Below, piece after piece: positions 1 through 5,792 of a stretch of DNA of 5,792 nucleotides. The notes under the pieces were generated by a model, which was not told where the DNA came from, did not search any database, and saw only the letters and a list, made by a program, of their open reading frames with translations. Each line of letters begins with the position of its first letter. The first letter of the stretch is position 1. This DNA comes from JAMLGJ01 sp047972145 (GTDB taxonomy: Bacteria; Actinomycetota; Acidimicrobiia; Acidimicrobiales; Microtrichaceae). The DNA lies in assembly GCA_047972145.1 (NCBI GenBank), contig JBKEAI010000176.1, positions 1-5,792 of the forward strand, written 5' to 3'. Both the position numbers and the translations under genes were made by a program.

Positions 1-23
1 GGGGGTGGGGGTGCACCGGCCGT

Positions 24-1223
24 TCAACCCTGTGGGTGCTCGTCGGCGAGAGCGGCGTAGGCGGTGGCGACGGGGCGGGGGCGACGCTGCGCGTCGAAGA
101 GCCCGACCTCGGTGAGCGCCCCGACCGGTTGGGCGAGCATCGACTGCCAGTCGTACTGGTCTCCCCGGCTGTACCAACAGATTCCGTGTGCCGGCAGACC
201 GTCGGCGCGCAAGCGGTCGAGCGCAGCGGTGAGCTCGTCCAACCAGCGCGGTCCATCCGCGACCGCGAGTCCGAGGTTGGATGTCTCCGCCACCCAGAAC
301 GGTCGCTGGTAGCGGGTGTACCAACGCCGAGCTTCGCGTTCGTACGCGGCGACGAGCTCGGTGATCGAAAGATCCGAGGCAGCACCGCCGTGCACGTTCA
401 CGCTCATCGGGTAGAAGTCGTGGCCCGCGACCATCCGCTCCACACCGTGCGCCGCACGGGATATCCGTTGCAGGATGGATGCATCGACCACCTCGAACAC
501 GTCCGCGACCGAACCGGGTGGCTCGACTCCGAAGTGCAGGTCCCAGGTGAGCCACTCGAGTTCGCGCGCCTCGGACGCTGCCGCATCGTCGTCGGGCGTG
601 GCCGCTACATGGCACCCGAATCCCTCGGCTCCGATCCACCATGGGTCGCGGTCGGAGCGCAGGATCTCGAGCGCTTCGAGGTTGGCCAGGGTGACGTTCG
701 CGAGCGCGGCCATGTAGTCGGCCCGATTCGATCGACGGTCGTTCCAGATACCCCACAACCCAGAGCACATCGCGGTGATCATCGGTTCGTTCACCGGGGT
801 GAACAGCACCGGCTCGCGGTACCGGGTGGCGAAGGCCTCGACGTAGCGCAGGAACCCGTCGACCCATCCCGGATCGCAGAACCCCAGGTGGTGCTCTGGC
901 AACCCGAAGTGGCACAGGTCGACCACCGGAGTGAGCCCGTGACGCTCACACGCGGCGAAGGCGCTGTCCCACAGGGCCCAGTCGTAGACCCCCGGCTCCG
1001 GTTCGGTCAGGCGCCACGGCATCCCGTAGCGCCACAGCTTCACGCCGAGGGCCGCCACGTCTGCAAGGTCACCGTCCTGGTACTCCAGGTGTGCGCTGGC
1101 CGCCAACTCGTCGACGCGCACCTCGGCACCTTCGTGTAGGACCAGCGGGTCGGATGCCTCCTCTCCACAAGCGACCGCGAAGTCGGGAAACAGCACATCG
1201 GGGTGGTCGGCATGAGAAGCCAT
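24..1223 (-). CDS. GH1-like (clan GH-A) glycoside hydrolase
   Basis: Probably a retaining beta-glycosidase of about 399 residues, cytoplasmic because no signal peptide is visible. The GH1 layout can be followed. WRYGMPW at 64-70 matches the GH1 'yRfSisW' strand, and DLCHFGLPEHHL at 102-113 matches 'LyHwdLPqwL'. TPVNEP at 142-147 carries the acid/base Glu146, and FWVAETSN at 309-316 offers Glu313 as nucleophile. YSRGDQYDW at 351-359 sits where GH1 enzymes have 'sl.DNfEW'. The nucleophile motif is AETSN rather than the usual TENG, and the protein is shorter than typical GH1 (about 450 residues), so it belongs to a divergent subgroup. The substrate cannot be inferred. The start at 1223 (MASHADHP) is chosen because the 17 residues added by an upstream ATG at 1274 resemble nothing conserved. 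No start has a clear Shine-Dalgarno, so 1274 or 1265 remain possible. The gene diverges from the toxin-antitoxin operon. Confidence 0.75.
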   Translation of the reverse strand: MASHADHPDVLFPDFAVACGEEASDPLVLHEGAEVRVDELAASAHLEYQDGDLADVAALGVKLWRYGMPWRLTEPEPGVYDWALWDSAFAACERHGLTPVVDLCHFGLPEHHLGFCDPGWVDGFLRYVEAFATRYREPVLFTPVNEPMITAMCSGLWGIWNDRRSNRADYMAALANVTLANLEALEILRSDRDPWWIGAEGFGCHVAATPDDDAAASEARELEWLTWDLHFGVEPPGSVADVFEVVDASILQRISRAAHGVERMVAGHDFYPMSVNVHGGAASDLSITELVAAYEREARRWYTRYQRPFWVAETSNLGLAVADGPRWLDELTAALDRLRADGLPAHGICWYSRGDQYDWQSMLAQPVGALTEVGLFDAQRRPRPVATAYAALADEHPQG

Positions 1224-1298
1224 CGGAGGACCGTAGGCGAGGCGACGAAGTGACCGCGACAGCATGTTGCACACTGCCGCGTATCAGCTTGGTCGGGC

Positions 1299-1304
1299 AT
1301 TGTA
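1299..1304 (-). promoter_or_regulatory. possible -10 box for the hydrolase gene
   Basis: The minus strand reads TACAAT here, a 5/6 match to TATAAT. It would start transcription near 1292, a short distance upstream of the hydrolase start codons. No convincing -35 hexamer is found 16-18 bp upstream. The spacer position is almost exactly filled by the 16-bp palindrome at 1306-1321, so a protein bound there would block this promoter. The call rests on one hexamer and is tentative. Confidence 0.35.
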
Positions 1305-1305
1305 G

Positions 1306-1321
1306 AGATGTAGCTACATCT
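1306..1321. promoter_or_regulatory. 16-bp perfect palindrome, likely toxin-antitoxin operator
   Basis: AGATGTAGCTACATCT is identical to its own reverse complement and ends 18 bp before the antitoxin ATG at 1340. Phd/YefM-type antitoxins, alone or in complex with their toxin, usually repress their own operon by binding palindromes in this position. The palindrome also lies in the divergent gap to the hydrolase gene. Binding by the antitoxin encoded here is inferred from position and family. Confidence 0.7.
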
Positions 1322-1339
1322 ACAGCTGAGAGATGTCGG

Positions 1340-1585
1340 ATGCAGATGAGCAGCAGGGAGTTCAACCAGGACACGAGCCGGGCCAAGCGTGAAGCTGAGA
1401 ACGGTCCCGTCTACATCACCGATCGGGGCCGACCCGCACATGTGCTGTTGACGATCGAGGACTACGAGCAGCTCGTCGAACCTCGACGTGTGGTCGACGT
1501 GCTCGGTGAGCCGGCCGGCGTGGCTGACATCGAACTCGATACGCCCTCCAGCACCGAGCCTGCACGGCCGGCGACCTTCCACTGA
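1340..1585 (+). CDS. Phd/YefM-family antitoxin of a VapC-type toxin
   Basis: An 81-residue protein that should bind and neutralise the PIN-domain toxin encoded immediately downstream and repress the operon. The N-terminal half is a typical Phd/YefM DNA-binding fold: SREFNQDTSRAKREAENGPVY is followed by ITDRGRPAHVLLTIEDYEQL (residues 26-45), with the signature RGRP at 29-32 and EDYEQL at 40-45. The C-terminal part (about 50-81, rich in Pro, Ser and Thr) is the expected flexible toxin-binding tail. Its ADIELD stretch at 62-67 resembles tails of mycobacterial Phd-type partners of VapC. The start could be ATG 1340 or ATG 1346 (MSSREF). The weak purine stretch GAGAG at 1328-1332 slightly favours 1340. 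A longer open frame runs upstream to 1091 but crosses the palindrome and reads as non-protein-like sequence antisense to the hydrolase. The stop TGA shares its last base with the toxin ATG. Confidence 0.9.
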   Translation: MQMSSREFNQDTSRAKREAENGPVYITDRGRPAHVLLTIEDYEQLVEPRRVVDVLGEPAGVADIELDTPSSTEPARPATFH

Positions 1586-2004
1586 TGTACATCCTGGATA
1601 CCGACGTGTTGTCCGAGCTGCGCAAGGTGCGCGCTGGGCGTGCCGACCCCGGCATTGCGCAATGGGCCGAACGGACACCGTCCGCGTTGCTGTTCATCTC
1701 GGTGATAACGATCCACGAGCTCGAACACGGCGTGTTGCTCAAGGAACGATCCGATGCGGCGCAGGGGGCACTCCTTCGCGAGTGGCTCGACCGGAGCGTC
1801 ACCGACGCGTTCCGCGAGCGGGTAGTGCCGGTCGATGTACGGGTCGCTCGGCAGGCTGCTGCACTTCACGTGCCCAACCCCGCACCGTTTCGTGATGCTC
1901 TGATAGGCGCTACTGCGATGGTCAACGACATGGCCGTCGTGACCGGGAACTCCACGGACTTCGAGCGCTTCGATGAGCTCGAGGTCATCAACCCGTGGAG
2001 CTGA
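1585..2004 (+). CDS. vapC: VapC-like PIN-domain ribonuclease toxin
   Basis: A 139-residue PIN-domain toxin, expected to be a Mg2+-dependent endoribonuclease that inhibits translation when freed from its antitoxin. The acidic active-site residues can be placed: Asp5 in YILDTDVLSEL, Glu45 in SVITIHELEHG, Asp104 in FRDALIGATA, and a fourth acidic site in TGNSTDF (Asp125). The C-terminal VINPW ending (residues 134-138) is typical of the FitB/VapC subgroup. Length matches the family (about 130-145), so the gene looks complete. The TGATG overlap with the antitoxin and the lack of a separate Shine-Dalgarno suggest translation by reinitiation, which keeps antitoxin in excess. One oddity is VTGN at 119-122, where many relatives have VTRN. 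Which RNA it cuts cannot be told from sequence. Confidence 0.9.
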   Translation: MYILDTDVLSELRKVRAGRADPGIAQWAERTPSALLFISVITIHELEHGVLLKERSDAAQGALLREWLDRSVTDAFRERVVPVDVRVARQAAALHVPNPAPFRDALIGATAMVNDMAVVTGNSTDFERFDELEVINPWS

Positions 2005-2021
2005 ATCGAACGGCCGCAACC

Positions 2022-2072
2022 TGAGGTGTCCTACATCGGGTGAGGCCACATCTGGCTGAGGCCACATCGGGC
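2022..2072. repeat. two near-identical 16-bp tandem repeats plus a degenerate copy
   Basis: In the gap between the convergent toxin and oxidoreductase genes, TGAGGCCACATCTGGC (2041-2056) is followed directly by TGAGGCCACATCGGGC (2057-2072), with one mismatch. A looser copy, TGAGGTGTCCTACATCGGG (2022-2040), precedes them. No stem-loop followed by a T-run is seen, so this does not look like an intrinsic terminator. The function is unknown. It may be replication slippage in a short spacer. Confidence 0.7.
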
Positions 2073-2077
2073 GGCTC

Positions 2078-2854
2078 CTACAGGGTGAACGAGTAACCGC
2101 CATTGAGGGCGTAGGTCTGGCCGGTTATCCACTCGGCGTGCCCGCTTGCCAGGTAGAGCGCGAGGTGTGCGACATCGTCGGGTTCACCGGGGCGGCGGAC
2201 CACGTACTTGCGCAGGATCCCCGCTGCGACCTCGGACTCCGCGTCGGCCCACATCGGTTCGGTCGCGGGGGTGCGCATCGTGCCCAGCGAGATGTTGTTG
2301 GCCGTGATGCCGTGTCGCCCGTTCTCGAGGGCGAGCGACCTGGTGAGGCCCGCGGCGGCCGCCTTGGATGCTCCGTAGACGGCGCCACCGGGGTCACCGC
2401 TGCGCCCGGCATCGGACACGATCGTGACGATCCGACCCCAACCCCGCTCGACCATGCGCGGCAGCACCACACGGCAGCAGTGAAGCACCCCGTATAGGTT
2501 CACCCGCAGAAACGGCTCCCAGTCGGCCGGGTCGCTCTGGGCGAACGGTGAGCGAACGCCGAAGCCGTCGGTTCCGGCATTGCCGGCGTTGTTGACGAGG
2601 ATGTCGATGTCCTCGAACCCTGCACACGCTGCGAGCACCGCGTCGTAGTCGGTCACATCGAACACAGCGGTGAGCGCATCACCCCCGCTGTCGCGGATCT
2701 CCTGGGCCACCCGGGACGCCCGGTCGCCGTCGATGTCGTTGACCACCACACGAGCCCCGGCCGCTGCGAAGCGCTGAGCGACGACCCTGCCGACGCCGTC
2801 GCCTGCACCGGTGACCAGGGCGCGGTGACCGGTGAGATCGAGCGTCACAGTCAT
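2078..2854 (-). CDS. SDR-family NAD(P)-dependent oxidoreductase
   Basis: A 258-residue classical short-chain dehydrogenase/reductase, probably a soluble cytoplasmic tetramer that interconverts an alcohol and a ketone. The cofactor loop TGAGDGVG is at 15-22. Asp40, at the end of the second strand (VVVNDID), suggests NAD(H) rather than NADP(H). NNAG is at 88-91, and the catalytic set Asn119, Ser147, Tyr160 and Lys164 (YGASK) is complete. The C-terminal ITGQTYALNGGYS is typical of the family. The substrate cannot be inferred. The start at 2854 is favoured because it overlaps the stop of the upstream copper ATPase as ATGA and places the fold start (LTGHRALVTGAG) at the usual distance. No good Shine-Dalgarno precedes it, which fits reinitiation by ribosomes finishing the ATPase. 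The gene is therefore probably co-expressed with the ATPase under copper control, an unexpected partnership. Confidence 0.93.
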   Translation of the reverse strand: MTVTLDLTGHRALVTGAGDGVGRVVAQRFAAAGARVVVNDIDGDRASRVAQEIRDSGGDALTAVFDVTDYDAVLAACAGFEDIDILVNNAGNAGTDGFGVRSPFAQSDPADWEPFLRVNLYGVLHCCRVVLPRMVERGWGRIVTIVSDAGRSGDPGGAVYGASKAAAAGLTRSLALENGRHGITANNISLGTMRTPATEPMWADAESEVAAGILRKYVVRRPGEPDDVAHLALYLASGHAEWITGQTYALNGGYSFTL

Positions 2855-5067
2855 GTAGGTGACGATACGACGATCTCGTCGGCGGTGAGGCGCACCCGAC
2901 GCAGCAGCTGGGCGTTGAGTGCCACGATGATCGTGGAGAGGCTCATGAGGATCGCTCCGACCGCCGGCGAGAGCTCGACGCCCGCCCATGCGAACACTCC
3001 TGCGGCGAGAGGGATCGCCACGATGTTGTAGCCGGCCGCCCAGGTGAGGTTCTGGATCATCTTGGCGTAGGTCGCCCGCGACAGGCGGATCACCGCGGTG
3101 ACCGACCGTGGGTCGCTCGATGCGAGCACGACCCCGGCGGACTCGATGGCGACGTCGGTGCCCGCCCCGATGGCGAGTCCCACATCGGCCCGGGCGAGCG
3201 CAGGTGCGTCGTTCACACCGTCACCGACCATCGCCACCCTCAGCCCCTGTGACTGGAGCTCTGCGACCGCGCGGTCCTTGTCCTCGGGCAGCACCTCTGA
3301 GATGACCCTGTCGAGGCCGAGCTCGGCGCCGACCGCATCGGCGACCTGCCTGGCATCGCCGGTGATCATCACGACCTGCACGCCCATCGCCTTGAGCTCG
3401 TCGACGGCCTGGCGGGCCTCGGGGCGGATCTCGTCCTCCAGCGCGAACGCACCGAGGATCTCCTGTGCCCGGAACAGGTACAGCACCGCGGCACCTCGGG
3501 CCTTCCACTCGCAATCGGAGCCCTCGAGCTCTGCGGGCACGGCGGCGTCATGATCACCTAGCAGGGCCGGACCACCCACCGAGTAGGCGACGCCGTCGAC
3601 GGTGGCATCGACCCCGCGCCCGGTGCGGGCACGGAAATCCGTGGCGGTGGGCAGGGTGCCCGACTCCGCAGCCTTGGCGGTGATCGCCCGGGCGAGCGGG
3701 TGCTCGCTCTCGCTTTCGACGGCCCCGGCGATGCGGAGCATCTCGTCGCGATCGATCGTGGAGACCGCAGCGACTCCGGTGACGGCGTGCTCGCCCTTGG
3801 TGAGGGTACCGGTCTTGTCGAAGAGGACCGCGTCGATGTTTCGCATGCGCTCCAGGGCGAGGCGGTCCTTCACGAGGATGCCCGCCTTGGCCGACATCGC
3901 AGTGGAGATCGAGATGACCAGCGGGATGGCGAGCCCGAGTGCGTGGGGGCAGGCGATCACGAGCACCGTGACGGTCTTGACCACCGCGGAGTCCACGTCG
4001 CCGAGGGCCGTCCACACGATGAAGGTCGCGAGTGCTGAGCCGGCCGCCAGGTAGAACAGCCAACCGGCGAAGCGGTCCGCCAACACCTGTGCCCGACTGC
4101 TGGAGGACTGTGCGTCGGAGACCATCCGTTGGATGCCCGCCAGCGCGGTGTCATCGCCGACGGCGTTCACCCGCACCCGGATCGAGGAGTCGGTCGACAC
4201 CGTGCCCGCGACCACCTTGTCACCGCCGGCCTTCGCGACGGGGCGCGACTCCCCCGTGATCATCGACTCGTCTACCTCGGCTTCGCCTTCGACGATGTCG
4301 CCGTCCGCGGGGACCCGTCCGCCGGCGCGCACCAGAACGACATCGCCGACGGTGAGGTCGTGGATCGCGACGGTCTCGACGGTTCCGTCGGCCCCGACCC
4401 GCTCGGCATCGTCGGGGATCAACTCCGCGAGGGCGTCCAGCGCATTGGACGCCTGACCGATCGCCTTCATCTCCTGCCAATGCCCGAGCAACATGATCGT
4501 GACCAGGGCGGCGAGCTCCCACCAGAAGTCGAGCTCGAACCATCCAAGGCTGGTGGCCATCGAAGCGGTGTAGGCGACGGTGATCGCCATCGAGATGAGC
4601 AGCATCATCCCGGGCTGGCGGTCGCGCACCTCGCTGAGTCCGCCCCGCAGGAACGGCCATCCACCCCAGAGGAACACGATCGAACCGAGGATCGGCCCGA
4701 CCCACTCGATGCCGGGGAAGTCGATCGTGTAGTTGAACCAGTCCATCACCATCTCGCTGGTCACAACGAGTGGGATCGTCAGGACGAGTGACAACCAGAA
4801 CCGGTCGCGGAACATGGCGGGGTTGTGCCCCGCGTGCTTGTCGTGCCCTCCATGACCTCCGTGGTCACCGTGGTCACCGTGAGGGCCGTGACCTTGGTGG
4901 TCACCGTGAGGGCCGTGACCTTGGTGGGAGCCGTGAGCACCAACGGCGGTAGCCGTGGAGTGCTCGGCGTGTCCCGGATCGCCGGCGTCGCCGCCTCGGG
5001 TTGTGTGACCGACGTGTCCATGCTGCTCGTCGAGTTCCTGTCGCTCGACGTCAGGATGTGCTGGCAT
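2851..5067 (-). CDS. copper-type P1B-3 (CopB-like) heavy-metal ATPase
   Basis: A 738-residue inner-membrane ATPase expected to export copper. The N-terminal 81 residues contain 19 histidines in HG/HGDH repeats and no CxxC metal-binding domain. Eight membrane segments lie near 90-109, 123-140, 153-172, 181-197, 334-355, 364-386, 672-695 and 699-720. The actuator loop has TGES at 271-274. Segment six carries Cys-Pro-His at 373-375, the hallmark of the P1B-3 group. The phosphorylation motif is DKTGT with Asp417, the nucleotide-binding His-Pro is at 456-457, and GDGVND is at 615-620. Tyr680-Asn681 and MSLST (708-712) in the last segments also fit P1B-3. In that group copper is the usual substrate; silver is possible. 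The ATG at 5067 follows the Shine-Dalgarno AGGAGG by six bases. A longer frame to 5151 crosses the operator and promoter and is rejected. Confidence 0.95.
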   Translation of the reverse strand: MPAHPDVERQELDEQHGHVGHTTRGGDAGDPGHAEHSTATAVGAHGSHQGHGPHGDHQGHGPHGDHGDHGGHGGHDKHAGHNPAMFRDRFWLSLVLTIPLVVTSEMVMDWFNYTIDFPGIEWVGPILGSIVFLWGGWPFLRGGLSEVRDRQPGMMLLISMAITVAYTASMATSLGWFELDFWWELAALVTIMLLGHWQEMKAIGQASNALDALAELIPDDAERVGADGTVETVAIHDLTVGDVVLVRAGGRVPADGDIVEGEAEVDESMITGESRPVAKAGGDKVVAGTVSTDSSIRVRVNAVGDDTALAGIQRMVSDAQSSSSRAQVLADRFAGWLFYLAAGSALATFIVWTALGDVDSAVVKTVTVLVIACPHALGLAIPLVISISTAMSAKAGILVKDRLALERMRNIDAVLFDKTGTLTKGEHAVTGVAAVSTIDRDEMLRIAGAVESESEHPLARAITAKAAESGTLPTATDFRARTGRGVDATVDGVAYSVGGPALLGDHDAAVPAELEGSDCEWKARGAAVLYLFRAQEILGAFALEDEIRPEARQAVDELKAMGVQVVMITGDARQVADAVGAELGLDRVISEVLPEDKDRAVAELQSQGLRVAMVGDGVNDAPALARADVGLAIGAGTDVAIESAGVVLASSDPRSVTAVIRLSRATYAKMIQNLTWAAGYNIVAIPLAAGVFAWAGVELSPAVGAILMSLSTIIVALNAQLLRRVRLTADEIVVSSPT
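4871..4924 (-). repeat. exact 27-bp tandem duplication in the His-rich ATPase N-terminus
   Basis: Positions 4871-4897 and 4898-4924 are identical. They encode the nine residues HQGHGPHGD twice (ATPase residues 48-65). Partial copies continue on both sides (TGGTCACCG before, TGGGAGCCGTGAG after). The repeat keeps frame, so gain or loss of units would change the number of metal-binding histidines without breaking the protein. Confidence 0.95.
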
Positions 5068-5073
5068 CGGGCA

Positions 5074-5079
5074 CCTCCT
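5074..5079 (-). promoter_or_regulatory. strong Shine-Dalgarno of the copper ATPase
   Basis: The minus strand reads AGGAGG within AAAAGGAGGTG, six bases before the ATG at 5067. This is the only strong ribosome binding site seen in the window, and it fixes the ATPase start against the longer upstream frame. Confidence 0.9.
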
Positions 5080-5108
5080 TTTCATATACCCCATGGGGGT
5101 ATGTGAAA
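5080..5108. promoter_or_regulatory. CsoR-like operator: 13-bp inverted repeat with GC-tract core
   Basis: Arms at 5080-5092 and 5096-5108 are separated by ATG. Twelve of 13 positions pair; the only mismatch is 5085 against 5103. The cores ATACCCC and GGGGTAT resemble the G/C-tract inverted repeats bound by CsoR-family copper sensors. The site lies between the promoter and the Shine-Dalgarno and covers the predicted transcription start, so binding would repress and copper release would induce. CueR/MerR-type control is less likely because the dyad is not between the -35 and -10 boxes. The regulator itself is not in the window. Confidence 0.75.
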
Positions 5109-5109
5109 C

Positions 5110-5138
5110 ACCATACGCCGGGCGTTGTGAGACTTCAA
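5110..5138 (-). promoter_or_regulatory. sigma70-type promoter of the copper ATPase-SDR operon
   Basis: On the minus strand TTGAAG (5138-5133) and TATGGT (5115-5110) are separated by 17 bp. Each matches four of six consensus bases, and the -10 fits the TAnnnT pattern of actinobacterial promoters. Transcription should start near 5103, giving a leader of about 36 bases that begins inside the operator. Confidence 0.6.
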
Positions 5139-5172
5139 CCGCTTCTCGCACCTGGGCCCGGAGTTGAACTAC

Positions 5173-5792
5173 TCATCCCCCTGTCTTCGGGTCGTTTCGA
5201 AGGATCCAACGCGAGGGGATCGCCGTGGCCACGAAGGCGAGCGCACCTACCGCGGCCACCACGGCCAGACCTTGGAGCGGTGGTACGTACGGCGACCCAC
5301 CTGTGGCTCCCCTGGCAAAGCCCGACAGGGTGATCCAGGCGATGGTGACTCCGAGACCGATCCCCGACACAGCGACGATCGCGGCTTCCCAACGGAAGGT
5401 CGCTCGCACCTGGCGCTGGGTCATGCCGCTGAGGCGCAACAGCGCGATCTCGCGCCGCCGATCGAGAACGACCATCACCAGGGTGTTCACCGCCGCGATA
5501 GCTGCGAACCCTCCGAACACCGCTGCCATCACGCGGTTCATCCAGCCCTCAACCTCGAGTTCGGCATCCACCCCCGCGGAGTATCCGCCGCGGTCGACGA
5601 CCACCATCGCGGGCACCTCGAGAGCACCGAGGGCTTTTCGTACAGCTATCGCATCCGAGCCCGGCGCGACCGACACCAACACCTGTGAGTAGTAGGGAGC
5701 CGCTACATGGCGGGACAGCACTTCACGGTCGACCACCACCTGACCGAGCCCCAACCCACGTTCGTAGATCGCCGCGACCTGCGGGGTGTACT
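5173..5792 (-). CDS. FtsX/MacB-type ABC transporter permease, C-terminal part (cut by window edge)
   Basis: The last 205 complete residues of a membrane permease. The reading frame is open to the right edge, so the true start lies outside; a TTG at 5754 is only internal. An extracytoplasmic stretch (about residues 1-80 of the visible part) precedes three membrane segments near 87-109, 135-157 and 171-192. Between the first two lies RRREIALLRLSGMTQRQV (111-128), the cytoplasmic coupling motif of the FtsX domain family. Such proteins pair with an ATPase and act in lipoprotein release, peptide export or mechanical signalling. The substrate cannot be told from this fragment. Its stop is about 35 bp before the copper promoter, with no hairpin and T-run between, so some read-through into the copper operon is possible. 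The partner ATPase would be expected beyond the right edge. Confidence 0.85.
   Translation of the reverse strand, partial: YTPQVAAIYERGLGLGQVVVDREVLSRHVAAPYYSQVLVSVAPGSDAIAVRKALGALEVPAMVVVDRGGYSAGVDAELEVEGWMNRVMAAVFGGFAAIAAVNTLVMVVLDRRREIALLRLSGMTQRQVRATFRWEAAIVAVSGIGLGVTIAWITLSGFARGATGGSPYVPPLQGLAVVAAVGALAFVATAIPSRWILRNDPKTGG

Noticed and set aside
601..613. The 13-mer GCCGCTACATGGC, which recurs at 5699-5711.
   Set aside because: One shared 13-mer in 5.8 kb is compatible with chance, and both copies lie inside unrelated coding sequences.
36..1139. A 367-codon open frame on the plus strand, antisense to the hydrolase.
   Set aside because: It is a shadow typical of high-GC DNA. The translation has no recognisable domain, while the minus strand shows ordered GH1 motifs.
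1091..1339. An N-terminal extension of the antitoxin by 83 residues.
   Set aside because: The extra sequence is Arg-rich, lacks family similarity, overlaps the hydrolase 5' end and crosses the palindromic operator.
4129..4791. A 220-codon plus-strand frame inside the ATPase.
   Set aside because: Antisense shadow of a gene with complete P-type ATPase motifs; no independent signals for a gene.
4861..4924. Short repeats that could suggest a CRISPR-like array.
   Set aside because: The units are directly adjacent without spacers, stay in frame and encode His-rich peptide repeats.
5068..5151. An N-terminal extension of the copper ATPase by 28 residues.
   Set aside because: It spans the promoter, operator and Shine-Dalgarno. 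The ATG at 5067 has a strong ribosome binding site.

Overview
This is a high-GC bacterial window. The GC-rich third codon positions, the mycobacterial-style Phd/VapC toxin-antitoxin pair and the His-rich copper ATPase fit an actinobacterium. I cannot name the genus from sequence alone. There are six protein-coding genes, one cut by the right edge, and no RNA genes, insertion sequences or CRISPR arrays.

Left block (24-1223, minus strand): a GH1-like clan GH-A glycoside hydrolase of about 399 residues. It diverges from a compact type II toxin-antitoxin operon (1340-2004, plus strand) made of a Phd/YefM-type antitoxin and a VapC-like PIN-domain ribonuclease. The two genes share one base (TGATG). 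The gap between hydrolase and antitoxin holds a perfect 16-bp palindrome (1306-1321), a good candidate for the antitoxin operator. On the minus strand the palindrome lies directly upstream of a TACAAT -10-like box, so the toxin-antitoxin complex might also affect the hydrolase gene.

Middle and right block (2078-5138, minus strand): a copper-type P1B-3 (CopB-like) ATPase followed by an SDR-family oxidoreductase. Stop and start overlap as ATGA, so the two are very probably one translationally coupled operon. In front of the ATPase are a promoter (TTGAAG, 17 bp, TATGGT), a long inverted repeat with ATACCCC/GGGGTAT cores that resembles CsoR-family copper-sensor operators, and a strong Shine-Dalgarno. 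The expected transcription start falls inside the inverted repeat, which fits repression relieved by copper. No csoR or copper chaperone gene is visible here.

Right edge (5173-5792, minus strand): the C-terminal part of an FtsX/MacB-type ABC transporter permease, running off the window. It ends about 35 bp upstream of the copper promoter, with no clear terminator between.

Most of the content belongs to known families. The least expected features are the fixed coupling of a short-chain dehydrogenase to a copper exporter and the shared regulatory gap between the toxin-antitoxin operon and the hydrolase. No wholly new system can be demonstrated.
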